A stretch of DNA of 6,597 nucleotides from Rhizobacter sp. (GCA_025359585.1 JANYFX010000724.1:1-6597), one strand, 5' to 3'. Positions 1 through 6,597 are shown, numbered from the stretch's first letter. The notes: generated from the sequence alone by a model not told the origin. A program made the numbers and translations.

Positions 1-1
1 C

Positions 2-409
2 CGCAACGTCGGTTCCTTCGACAAAGGTGACGACACCGTCGGCACCGGCATGGTCGGTGCGCCGGCCTGCGGTGATGTGATGAAGCTGCAGATCAAGGTC
101 AACCCGGTCACCGGGCTGATCGAAGACGCCAAGTTCAAGACCTACGGCTGCGGTTCGGCCATCGCGTCGAGCTCGCTGGTGACCGAATGGGTCAAGGGCA
201 AATCGCTCGACGAAGCGCTGACGATCAAGAACACCCACATCGCCGAAGAACTGGCGCTGCCGCCCGTCAAGATCCACTGCTCCATCCTCGCCGAAGACGC
301 GATCAAGGCTGCGGTGAACGATTACAAGACCAAGATGGCCAGCCACGCGGCGATTGCCACGGCCCAACAGGCCGATAGCTCGGCTGTCGCGGTTGGCGCG
401 GTTCACTGA
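2..409 (+). CDS. iscU: Iron-sulfur cluster assembly scaffold protein IscU (5' partial)
   Basis: IscU is the cytosolic scaffold on which [2Fe-2S] and [4Fe-4S] clusters are assembled from sulfur delivered by IscS. The frame is open from the left edge and begins with Arg-Asn-Val-Gly-Ser-Phe-Asp, which matches E. coli IscU from about residue 15, so roughly 14 N-terminal codons are missing; the ATG at 50 is internal (Met31 in E. coli numbering). Cluster ligands are visible: GAPACGD (Cys37, codon 68-70, with Asp39), YGCGSA (Cys63) and KIHCSI (His105/Cys106). The LPPVK loop recognised by HscA is encoded at 257-271. The body is nearly identical to E. coli, but the C-terminus runs about 20 residues longer in an Ala/Val/Ser-rich tail. 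It is first in a run of isc genes, 18 bp ahead of iscA. Identity is certain; the function of the tail is unknown. Confidence 0.98.
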   Translation, partial: RNVGSFDKGDDTVGTGMVGAPACGDVMKLQIKVNPVTGLIEDAKFKTYGCGSAIASSSLVTEWVKGKSLDEALTIKNTHIAEELALPPVKIHCSILAEDAIKAAVNDYKTKMASHAAIATAQQADSSAVAVGAVH

Positions 410-427
410 TCAGGATGACGTTCTGAA

Positions 428-751
428 ATGGCAGTCACCCTGACCGAAGCGGCAGCACGCCACGTCACGCGCTACATCGGCAAGCGTGGCAAGGGCGTGG
501 GCGTGCGTTTGGGCGTCAAGACGACAGGCTGTTCGGGCCTGGCTTACAAGCTCGAATACGCCGATGAACTGGCACCGGAAGACGTGGTCTTCGAAGGCCA
601 CGGCGTCAAGGTGCTGGTCGACCCGAAAAGCCTGCCGTACATCGACGGCACCGAACTCGATTTCGTCCGCGAAGGCCTGAACGAAGGCTTCAAGTTCCAC
701 AACCCGCGCGAGAAAGACCGCTGCGGCTGCGGCGAATCCTTCCGCGTCTGA
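428..751 (+). CDS. iscA: A-type iron-sulfur carrier / iron-binding protein IscA
   Basis: IscA is an A-type carrier that binds iron or Fe-S clusters and helps deliver clusters, notably in [4Fe-4S] maturation (family knowledge). The product is 107 residues, the same length as E. coli IscA. The three invariant cysteines sit at the expected places: Cys35 in TTGCSG and Cys99/Cys101 in the C-terminal RCGCGESF motif. The ATG at 428 is the only in-frame start, because an in-frame TGA lies at 416-418 just upstream. The best ribosome-binding match is AGGA at 412-415, 12 nt from the ATG, which is slightly long. The 18-bp gap after iscU also contains a three-codon mini-ORF (ATG 415, TGA 424-426) ending one base before the iscA start, so reinitiation or coupling from iscU is possible. 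It is followed by a terminator-like hairpin. Confidence 0.98.
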   Translation: MAVTLTEAAARHVTRYIGKRGKGVGVRLGVKTTGCSGLAYKLEYADELAPEDVVFEGHGVKVLVDPKSLPYIDGTELDFVREGLNEGFKFHNPREKDRCGCGESFRV

Positions 752-770
752 ATCTGCGCTCCACGAACGA

Positions 771-795
771 GGCGCGGCCATGGTCGCGCCTTTTT
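771..795 (+). terminator. Rho-independent terminator-like hairpin between iscA and hscB
   Basis: GGCGCG at 771-776 pairs perfectly with CGCGCC at 785-790. A G-T wobble and one more C-G pair extend this to an 8-bp stem around a CATG tetraloop. The stem is followed at once by five T's (791-795) and a T-rich GTTGT. The outer bases A770-T791 and G769-T792 could extend it. The polarity fits only the plus strand. It lies 19 bp after the iscA stop and 23 bp before the hscB start, so inside the isc operon. I infer partial termination (attenuation) or 3'-end protection of an iscU-iscA message. A promoter serving hscB alone is not evident in the short gap. The structure is seen in the sequence; its activity is not demonstrated. 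Confidence 0.68.
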
Positions 796-818
796 GTTGT
801 GCGGCTGGCATCCACCAC

Positions 819-1337
819 ATGAAACTCGACAGCGACGATTTCGAACTTTTCGGTATCGAGCGCCGGTTTGCGCAAGCCCCCACCGCGCTCGACGCACGCT
901 GGCGCGCCTTGCAGACCGAAGTGCATCCCGACAAGTTCGCGGCCCAAGGTGCCGCGGCGCAGCGGGTCGCAATGCAATGGGCCGTGCGTGTGAACGAGGC
1001 CTATCAGCGCCTGAAGGACCCGCTGAAGCGCGCCGCCTACCTCTGCGAACTGAACGGCGCTGCCATCGAGGCCGAGAACAACACGGCCATGCCGACGAGT
1101 TTTCTGATGCAGCAGATGGAATGGCGCGAAGCGCTCGACGAGGCGCGCACCATCGACGCTGTGGAGGCGCTGCACGACGAACTGAGCCAGCACCGGCGCG
1201 ATGCCCTGGCGCAGCTCGAACGAACCCTCGACACCGCCCACGACCACGCCGCCGCCGCGCAACAAGTCAGAGCCCTCATGTTCAGCGAGCGCTTTGCGCA
1301 CGACATCGATCAGCGCCTCGAAGCGCTGGGACAATAG
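819..1337 (+). CDS. hscB: Fe-S cluster assembly J-type co-chaperone HscB (Hsc20)
   Basis: HscB is the J-domain partner of HscA. It binds IscU, brings it to HscA and stimulates HscA ATPase activity. The product is 172 residues (E. coli 171). The N-terminal J domain (about 1-75) carries HPD at 36-38 within EVHPDKFA. The C-terminal helical domain contains FLMQQMEWREALDE (95-108), which aligns with the E. coli IscU-contact helix and keeps Leu96, Met97, Glu101, Glu104 and Glu108; Phe155 corresponds to E. coli Phe153. I chose ATG 819 rather than the longer in-frame ATG at 780 because MKLDSDDFELFG aligns with the E. coli start, and ATG 780 lies inside the loop of a terminator-like hairpin. No strong Shine-Dalgarno precedes 819; GCGGCTGG at 801-808 is weak. 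The TAG stop is 4 bp before hscA. Confidence 0.97.
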   Translation: MKLDSDDFELFGIERRFAQAPTALDARWRALQTEVHPDKFAAQGAAAQRVAMQWAVRVNEAYQRLKDPLKRAAYLCELNGAAIEAENNTAMPTSFLMQQMEWREALDEARTIDAVEALHDELSQHRRDALAQLERTLDTAHDHAAAAQQVRALMFSERFAHDIDQRLEALGQ

Positions 1338-1341
1338 CTCT

Positions 1342-3198
1342 ATGGCTCTTCTCCAGATTTCAGAACCCGGCGGCGCTCCCGACCCGCACCAGCGCCGCAT
1401 CGCGGTCGGCATCGACCTCGGCACCACGCACTCGCTGGTGGCCGCCGTGCGCAACGGCGTGGCCGAATGCCTGCCCGACGACGCAGGCCGCGTGATCCTG
1501 CCGTCCGCCGTGCGTTACCTGCCCGAAGGCAAACGCCAGATCGGCGCGGCGGCGCTGGCCGAGGCCGCGACAGACCCGCGCAACACCATTGTCTCGGTCA
1601 AACGTTTCATGGGTCGTGGCCTCCACGACATCGAAGGACGCGACAAGTTGCCCTACGACTTCATCGACGCGCCAGGCATGGTGCAGATCGACACCGTCGA
1701 CGGTGTGAAGTCGCCGGTCGAGGTTTCGGCCGAGATCCTCGCGACGCTGCGTTACCGCGCCGAAGACACCTTCGACGACGACGTGTTCGGCGCGGTCGTC
1801 ACCGTGCCCGCGTACTTCGATGACGCGCAGCGTCAAGCGACCAAGGACGCTGCGAAGCTCGCCGGCCTGAATGTCTTGCGCCTGATCAGCGAGCCGACGG
1901 CCGCGGCGATCGCCTACGGCCTGGAGAACGGCTCCGAAGGCCTGTACGCCGTCTACGACCTGGGCGGCGGCACCTTCGACATCTCGCTGCTTCGGCTGGA
2001 GAAGGGCGTGTTCGAAGTGGTGGCGACCGGTGGTGACTCCGCGCTCGGCGGTGACGACTTCGACGCGTTGCTCGCCGACTGGGCGCTCGTGTCTTCAGGC
2101 ATGAACGCGAGTACGCCGCAAGACAAACGCGCGGTGCTCGTCGCCGCACGCGCTGCGAAAGAAAAACTCTCGGCCGCCGACCACGCGACGCTGGCCTGCC
2201 CGCTCAACGGCGGTGAACTCTCGCAACGTGTCATGCGCGAGCAGTTCGTCGCGATGTCGCAGCCGTTGATCGCACGCACGCTCGCCAGCGTGCGCAAGGT
2301 GCTGCGCGACGCGAAGACCGACAAGGCCGACGTGAAAGGCATCGTGATGGTCGGTGGCTCGACCCGCATGCCGATGGTGCAGGCGGCGGTCGGTGAATTT
2401 TTCGGCCAGACGCCGCTGACGAACCTGAACCCCGATGAAGTCGTGGCGCTCGGCGCCGCGATCCAGGCCAACGCACTCGCGGGCAACGCCGGTGCCGACG
2501 AACTGCTCTTGCTCGACGTTATCGCGCTTTCGCTCGGGCTGGAGACGATGGGCGGTCTGGTCGAACGCATCATCCCGCGCAACAGCACGATCCCGACAGC
2601 GCGCGCACAAGACTTCACGACCTTCAAGGACGGGCAAACGGCGATCGCGATCCATGTCGTTCAGGGCGAGCGCGAGGTCGTGAGCGACTGTCGCTCGCTC
2701 GCGCGCTTCGAACTGCGGGGCATTCCGCCGATGGTGGCGGGTGCGGCGCGCGTGCGCGTGAGCTTTCAGGTCGATGCGGACGGCTTGCTCAACGTCACGG
2801 CGCGCGAAGAAACCTCGGGCGTCGAAGCCGCTATCACCGTCAAGCCGAGTTACGGCCTCAGCGACGACGAAATCGCGCGCATGCTGACCGAGAGTTTCAG
2901 CACCGCCGAACAAGACATGGTCGAACGCAGCCTGCGCGAATCGCGTGTCGAAGCCGAACGCATGCTGCTCGCCACGCGCGCCGCGCTGGCCGCCGATGGC
3001 GATTGGCTGTCACCGACCGAACAAGCGCAGGTGGCCGAACTGCTCGTCGCCTTGCAGGCGAGCCGCGAAAGCAGCGACCACCACCAGATCGACGCCGCCG
3101 TCGAAGCGCTCGCCAAAGGCACCGAAGCCTTCGCGGCCGAGCGCATGAACCGCAGCATTCGCCTGGCACTCGCGGGCCGCCGCGTCGAAGACGTCTGA
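1342..3198 (+). CDS. hscA: Fe-S protein assembly Hsp70-class chaperone HscA
   Basis: HscA is a specialised Hsp70 that, with HscB and ATP, binds the LPPVK loop of IscU and promotes cluster transfer to acceptor proteins. The product is 618 residues (E. coli 616). The start at ATG 1342 gives MALLQISEPG, identical to the E. coli N-terminus, so the longer in-frame start at 1201 (inside hscB) is rejected. The nucleotide-binding domain shows IDLGTT (24-29), VTVPAYFDDAQRQATKDA (153-170), YDLGGGTFD (205-213) and the adenosine motif VMVGGSTRMP (335-344). The LLLLD linker (388-392) leads into a beta-sandwich substrate domain and a helical lid (from about 505). Two positions are unusual: His30 where Hsp70s normally have Asn (GTTNS), and Ala395 where DnaK and E. 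coli HscA have Pro. GGGA at 1328-1331 is a plausible ribosome-binding site. It is tightly coupled to hscB (4-bp gap). Confidence 0.98.
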   Translation: MALLQISEPGGAPDPHQRRIAVGIDLGTTHSLVAAVRNGVAECLPDDAGRVILPSAVRYLPEGKRQIGAAALAEAATDPRNTIVSVKRFMGRGLHDIEGRDKLPYDFIDAPGMVQIDTVDGVKSPVEVSAEILATLRYRAEDTFDDDVFGAVVTVPAYFDDAQRQATKDAAKLAGLNVLRLISEPTAAAIAYGLENGSEGLYAVYDLGGGTFDISLLRLEKGVFEVVATGGDSALGGDDFDALLADWALVSSGMNASTPQDKRAVLVAARAAKEKLSAADHATLACPLNGGELSQRVMREQFVAMSQPLIARTLASVRKVLRDAKTDKADVKGIVMVGGSTRMPMVQAAVGEFFGQTPLTNLNPDEVVALGAAIQANALAGNAGADELLLLDVIALSLGLETMGGLVERIIPRNSTIPTARAQDFTTFKDGQTAIAIHVVQGEREVVSDCRSLARFELRGIPPMVAGAARVRVSFQVDADGLLNVTAREETSGVEAAITVKPSYGLSDDEIARMLTESFSTAEQDMVERSLRESRVEAERMLLATRAALAADGDWLSPTEQAQVAELLVALQASRESSDHHQIDAAVEALAKGTEAFAAERMNRSIRLALAGRRVEDV

Positions 3199-3214
3199 AC
3201 TCGAGCCCGACCCC

Positions 3215-3553
3215 ATGCCCATCATCAAGATCCTGCCGCACGCCGAGTACTGCCCCACCGGAACGCAGATCAGCGCACCGGCCGGCACCTCGATCTGCGA
3301 AGCGCTGCTCGACCACCACATCAACATCGAACACGCCTGCGAGCTGAGTTGCGCTTGCACCACCTGCCACGTGATCGTGCGCGAGGGCTTCGGCTCGCTC
3401 GGTGAACCCGACGAGAGCGAAGAAGACCTGCTCGATCGCGCCTGGGGCCTGGAGCCGCAGTCGCGCCTGTCGTGCCAGGCGATCCTGGCGCAGCAGGACG
3501 TGACGATCGAGATACCGAAGTACACGATCAACCACGCCAAGGAAAATCACTAG
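3215..3553 (+). CDS. fdx: ISC-system [2Fe-2S] ferredoxin
   Basis: This is an adrenodoxin-type [2Fe-2S] ferredoxin that supplies electrons for cluster assembly on IscU/IscS. The product is 112 residues (E. coli Fdx 111) and collinear with it. The four ligands are Cys42, Cys48, Cys51 and Cys87 in a C-x5-C-x2-C-x35-C arrangement, with an extra Cys46 as in E. coli. The conserved acidic helix and the WGLEP segment (77-81) are present, as is the C-terminal IPKYTINHA signature. The gene starts 16 bp after hscA, with only a weak purine tract (CGAG) upstream, so it is probably translated from the hscBA-fdx message. Its TAG stop lies within a CTAG that also encodes the kdpE stop on the other strand. 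No iscX follows, and no terminator hairpin is visible after the stop, where the sequence is kdpE coding. Confidence 0.98.
   Translation: MPIIKILPHAEYCPTGTQISAPAGTSICEALLDHHINIEHACELSCACTTCHVIVREGFGSLGEPDESEEDLLDRAWGLEPQSRLSCQAILAQQDVTIEIPKYTINHAKENH
3550..3553. other. Shared CTAG: overlapping tail-to-tail stop codons of fdx and kdpE
   Basis: The palindrome CTAG supplies TAG at 3551-3553 on the plus strand (end of fdx) and TAG at 3552-3550 on the minus strand (end of kdpE). The two convergent genes therefore overlap by 4 bp with no intergenic spacer. Any 3' untranslated region of either operon must run antisense into the other. Confidence 0.95.
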
Positions 3554-4266
3554 GTTCCGTTGGCTGGCTGCGCGACGAAGCGGTAGCCCACGCCGGTTTC
3601 GGTGAGAAAGTGCAGCGGCCGTGCCGGGTCGGCTTCGAGCTTGCGGCGCAGGTGGCCGAGGTAGATGCGCAGGTAGTGATTGTGCTCCACGCTGGCCGGG
3701 CCCCAGACCTCGCGCAGCAGTTGCCGGTGTGTCAGCACCTGGCTTTCCCGGCTGATCAACGCGGCCGCGAGTTTGTATTCGACCGGCGTGAGGTGCACGT
3801 GTTCGCCGGCGCGGCGCACCTGTCGGCGCACGAGGTCGATCTCGCAGTCACCGAACTGGATCACGCTCGTGGCCTGTGTGCCCGCGCTGCCGCGGCGGCG
3901 CAGCGCAGCACGAACCCGCGCGAGCAGTTCACCCACTGAAAACGGCTTGACGAGGTAGTCGTCGGCGCCGGCATCGAGTGCTTCGATCTTGTCGGCCTCG
4001 GCGCTGCGCGCCGACAGCACGATCACCGGCAGCTGGCTCCAGCCGCGCAGGTCGCGCAGCAGGTCCACGCCGTCGCCATCGGGCAAACCGAGGTCGAGGA
4101 TCAGCAAGTCGGGTCGTCTTGTGCCGGCTTCGATCAGTCCGCGCTTCAGCGTGTCGGTGTCGAAGACCTGGTGGCCTTCTTCTTCGAGCGCCTGGCGCAC
4201 GAAGCGAAGGATCAGCGGGTCGTCCTCGACGACGAGGATGCGGGCCGGGTTGTCCATCGCCGTCAT
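3550..4266 (-). CDS. kdpE: KDP operon response regulator KdpE (OmpR/PhoB family)
   Basis: KdpE is the DNA-binding response regulator that, when phosphorylated by KdpD, activates transcription of the kdpFABC potassium pump genes. The product is 238 residues (E. coli 225), with short extra residues at both ends. The receiver domain (about 9-123) has the acidic pocket Glu14-Asp15-Asp16, phosphoacceptor Asp58 in ILDLGLPDGDG, Ser85 and Lys107 in VKPF. The winged-helix domain (about 135-232) has HLTPVEYKL (158-166), a recognition-helix region HYLRIYLGHLRRKLE (197-211) and TETGVGYRF (222-230), all nearly matching E. coli KdpE. The ATG at 4266-4264 overlaps the kdpD TGA (ATGA) and has no clear Shine-Dalgarno, suggesting translational coupling. 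A second in-frame ATG at 4257 is an alternative start. It is the last gene of the kdp operon and abuts fdx. Confidence 0.98.
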   Translation of the reverse strand: MTAMDNPARILVVEDDPLILRFVRQALEEEGHQVFDTDTLKRGLIEAGTRRPDLLILDLGLPDGDGVDLLRDLRGWSQLPVIVLSARSAEADKIEALDAGADDYLVKPFSVGELLARVRAALRRRGSAGTQATSVIQFGDCEIDLVRRQVRRAGEHVHLTPVEYKLAAALISRESQVLTHRQLLREVWGPASVEHNHYLRIYLGHLRRKLEADPARPLHFLTETGVGYRFVAQPANGT

Positions 4267-6597
4267 TGTGATGGCGACGGCAGCGCCTCGACGCTCTCGG
4301 CCACGTCGGGCGCCTGCTTGAACGGCAGCGTCCAGCGCAACACGGCGCCGTGTTTTGGTGGCGTTCGGTTGCTGGCGCTGATCGTGCCGCCGTGGGCCTG
4401 CACGATGGCGCGGCAGATCGCGAGGCCCAGGCCGACACCCGGCGTGCGCGACTCCTTGTTGCCGCGCGCGAACTTCTCGAACAAGAGTTCGGTGTCGCCG
4501 GGCGGAAAGCCCGGGCCTTCGTCGCTGACCTCGACAACCATCTGCGCGCCTTCGTGGCGCGCGGTCAGCATGATCGGTGTTCCGCTCGGTGTGTACTTCG
4601 CCGCGTTCTCGAACAGGTTCGCGAGCAGGCGTTCGAGCAAGACACCGTCACCGTACAACAGCGGCAAGTCGTCGGGAAGGTGCACGTGAATCGGGTGCGC
4701 CAGAAGCGCCGACTCGACCGAGCGGATCGCGCTCCCGGCCAGCTCTTCGAGCGACTGCCAGTCGTGCCGCAAGGCCACCGCACCCGCCTGCAGCCGCGCC
4801 ATGTCGAGCAGGTTGTTGACGAGCTGCGCAGTGCGCAAGCCCTGCTCGGCGATGCTGCGCGCGTCACCCGCGCGCGCCGAGCCTTCGCGCGCCAAAGCGA
4901 GCGACAAGGTTTCCGACGCACCGACCAGCGCGGTGAGCGGCGTGCGCAAATCGTGCGACAGCGCGGCGAGCAGCGAGTTGCGCAAACGCTCCGATTCCAT
5001 CGAGACCAGCGTCTCCTGCGCCACCGTCACGAAGTGCACCCGCTCGATCGCGATCGCGACCAGCGCGGCGAAGGTGTCGAGCAACTGGCGCTGCTCGGGG
5101 ATCATCAAGAGGCGCGGGTTGGCGGCCTCGACCGCGATCACGCCGCGGGTGCGCATCGGTGCGTTGAGCGGCACGTAGAGCAGGGCGCTGCCGGGCAGCG
5201 TGTCGGTGCCGCTGCCGGCCGCCTCGGCGTGGTCGAAGGCCCACTGCGCCAGACCGAAGTCGACGGCCGGTGTTTCACCCACGCCGTCGGAGGCGAGCAC
5301 GAGCCTGTCGTTCGCGTCGGGCAAGAGCACGCAAGCCTTGGCGCGAAACGCCGACTCGATCGCGCGGTCACCGATCTCTGCGACTTGCTCCAGCACCAAT
5401 GCCTTGCCGAGCTCGCGTGCCATCTCGAACAGGCTGCGCGCGCGCTCTTCGCGGTAACGCGCCACACGGGCCTGGTAACGCAGTGACGCGGTGAGCTGAC
5501 CGACGACGAGGCCCACCACCATCATGACCGCGAAGGTCAGCAGGTACTGCACGTCGTGCACCGCGAACGAGAAGCGCGGCTGCACGAAGAAGAAGTCGAA
5601 GGCGAGCACGTTCAATACCGCAGAGGCCAGGGCAGGGCGGCGGCCGAATTTCACTGCGACCAATACGACTGCCAGCAGGAACAGCATCACGATGTTGGCG
5701 GTGTCGAAATACTGCAGCAACGGTGTGGCCAGCGCCGTGACGGCGGCGCACGATGCGAGCGCCCAGGCGTAACCTGGCCATGGGCTCGGCCGCGTGATCG
5801 GATCGGCATGCGTGTTGCGGTGCACGGCCGATGCGTGGCTCTCGTCGATCGAGCCGAGCAGCATCAATTCGATGTCGGGCGCCAAGGCGGCCACTTGCTC
5901 CGCGAAGCTGCTGCGCAGCAGGCGCCGCCAGCGTGGCGCACGCGCGGGTCGTGTCGCGACGATGGTGCCGAGCTGGTGTTCGCGTGCGTACGCAACCGCC
6001 GCGGGCGCCGCGCTTTGCCCGCTCAGCGTGGCGGTCGTGGCGCCCAGCGATTCCGCGAGCTTGAGGGTGCGAAGGATGCCGCGGCGCTGGGCTTCGGGCA
6101 AAGCTTGCAGCGCATGCGTTTCCACGTACACGGCGTGCCAGGTGGCATCGCTTCTTGCTGCGCGTCGGCTGGCGGTGCGCACCATCTTCTCTGCACCGGG
6201 TTCAGGCCCCACGCAGACCAGCAGTGCATCGGCGTCGTTGCCGGCCGGGCGCTTGTCGGCGCCACCCTGCTCGCGCCGGTAGCTGCGCACCTCGTCGTCG
6301 ACACGGTCGGCGGTGCGGCGCAGCGCGAGCTCGCGCAAGGCCATCAGGTTGCCCTTGCGGAAGAAGTTCTGCACTGCGCGCTCGGCCTGCTCGGGCAGGT
6401 AGACCTTGCCTTCTTTCAGGCGCCGCAGCAGGTCGTCGGTCGGCAGGTCGACGAGCACGATTTCTTCGGCTTCGTCGAACACATGGTCGGGCACCGTCTC
6501 CCAGACGCGGATGCCGGTGATGCCGCCGACCACGTCGTTCAGGCTTTCGATGTGCTGCACGTTGACCGTGCTGATCACATCGATGCCGGCAGCGAGC
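4263..6597 (-). CDS. kdpD: Osmosensitive K+ channel sensor histidine kinase KdpD (5' partial)
   Basis: KdpD is an inner-membrane sensor kinase/phosphatase that responds to K+ limitation and osmotic stress and phosphorylates KdpE. The frame runs off the right edge (first full codons Leu-Ala-Ala-Gly-Ile-Asp), so about 130 N-terminal residues, including the Walker motifs, are missing; 777 residues remain. Numbering from the Val codon at 6578: the rest of the KdpD sensor domain is 1-105, with FFRKGNLMALRELALRRTADRVD at 72-94. A USP-like domain follows at about 115-245. Four hydrophobic segments lie near 270-290, 296-311, 316-332 and 343-365, then an Arg-rich stretch (367-381) and a GAF-like region (about 395-515). 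The kinase core has His542 in SHDLRTP (codon 4953-4955), N-box Asn658, G1 DEGPG (686-690), FEKFARGNKES (700-710) and GVGLGLAI (714-721). No frameshift is seen. kdpFABC would be expected further upstream, off the window. Confidence 0.98.
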   Translation of the reverse strand, partial: LAAGIDVISTVNVQHIESLNDVVGGITGIRVWETVPDHVFDEAEEIVLVDLPTDDLLRRLKEGKVYLPEQAERAVQNFFRKGNLMALRELALRRTADRVDDEVRSYRREQGGADKRPAGNDADALLVCVGPEPGAEKMVRTASRRAARSDATWHAVYVETHALQALPEAQRRGILRTLKLAESLGATTATLSGQSAAPAAVAYAREHQLGTIVATRPARAPRWRRLLRSSFAEQVAALAPDIELMLLGSIDESHASAVHRNTHADPITRPSPWPGYAWALASCAAVTALATPLLQYFDTANIVMLFLLAVVLVAVKFGRRPALASAVLNVLAFDFFFVQPRFSFAVHDVQYLLTFAVMMVVGLVVGQLTASLRYQARVARYREERARSLFEMARELGKALVLEQVAEIGDRAIESAFRAKACVLLPDANDRLVLASDGVGETPAVDFGLAQWAFDHAEAAGSGTDTLPGSALLYVPLNAPMRTRGVIAVEAANPRLLMIPEQRQLLDTFAALVAIAIERVHFVTVAQETLVSMESERLRNSLLAALSHDLRTPLTALVGASETLSLALAREGSARAGDARSIAEQGLRTAQLVNNLLDMARLQAGAVALRHDWQSLEELAGSAIRSVESALLAHPIHVHLPDDLPLLYGDGVLLERLLANLFENAAKYTPSGTPIMLTARHEGAQMVVEVSDEGPGFPPGDTELLFEKFARGNKESRTPGVGLGLAICRAIVQAHGGTISASNRTPPKHGAVLRWTLPFKQAPDVAESVEALPSPSQ

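Noticed and set aside
780..818. N-terminal extension of hscB from the ATG at 780 (13 extra residues)
   Set aside because: This ATG sits in the loop of a terminator-like hairpin, and the extra residues do not align with HscB. The start at 819 matches the family N-terminus.
410..934. 174-codon minus-strand frame opposite iscA and the start of hscB
   Set aside because: It covers the iscA gene and the terminator-like hairpin on the opposite strand and has no recognisable domain.
1201..1341. 47-residue N-terminal extension of hscA
   Set aside because: It lies inside hscB in another frame. The start at 1342 reproduces the conserved MALLQISEPG beginning of HscA.
690..1454. 254-codon minus-strand frame opposite iscA/hscB/hscA
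   Set aside because: It is antisense to three confidently identified genes, with biased composition and no motif. It spans gene boundaries, which fits a GC-bias artefact.
2095..2913. 272-codon minus-strand frame opposite hscA
   Set aside because: It is antisense to the intact, highly conserved hscA reading frame. The Arg/Ala/His-rich composition matches a shadow frame and no family is recognisable.
4350..5486. 378-codon open frame on the plus strand opposite kdpD
   Set aside because: It lies entirely antisense to a well-recognised kdpD. Its translation is Arg/Ala/Gln/His-rich with no recognisable domain, as expected for shadow frames in GC-rich DNA.
1..6597. A novel defence, mobile or biosynthetic system
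   Set aside because: Both strands are accounted for by two conserved housekeeping operons with intact motifs. There are no transposase, integrase or repeat-array signatures, no tRNA-like sequence and no compositional break.

Overview
The window comes from a GC-rich bacterial chromosome, most likely a betaproteobacterium of the order Burkholderiales. This is inferred from the strong third-position G/C bias, proteins that align closely with the E. coli Isc and Kdp proteins as I remember them, and the gene order. It holds the ends of two conserved operons that converge. I see no mobile element, CRISPR array, RNA gene or horizontally acquired block, and coding density is close to 100%.

Left half, plus strand (1-3553): the distal part of the isc iron-sulfur cluster assembly operon, in the order iscU (5' end cut by the window edge), iscA, hscB, hscA, fdx. 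IscU is the scaffold on which clusters are built. The Hsp70-type chaperone HscA and its J-protein HscB release the cluster from IscU. IscA is an A-type carrier or iron-binding protein, and Fdx is the [2Fe-2S] ferredoxin that supplies electrons. All diagnostic cysteines and chaperone motifs are present. iscS and iscR are expected to the left, outside the window. The one regulatory-looking element inside this operon is a hairpin followed by five T's between iscA and hscB, which resembles an intrinsic terminator or attenuator. No iscX follows fdx.

Right half, minus strand (6597-3550): kdpD (N-terminus cut by the window edge) followed by kdpE, the sensor kinase and response regulator that control the high-affinity K+ pump KdpFABC. 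kdpE starts inside the kdpD stop (ATGA overlap), so the two are probably translationally coupled. The kdpFABC structural genes would be expected beyond the right edge, upstream of kdpD.

The two operons meet with no spacer. The fdx and kdpE stop codons are both TAG and lie within one palindromic CTAG (3550-3553), so the genes overlap tail to tail by 4 bp and there is no room for an intergenic terminator. No stretch over 300 bases lacks a gene; the largest gap is 67 bp (752-818). I found no previously undescribed system here. The points most worth a second look are the intra-operon hairpin, the shared stop site, the extended IscU tail and two unusual residues in HscA.
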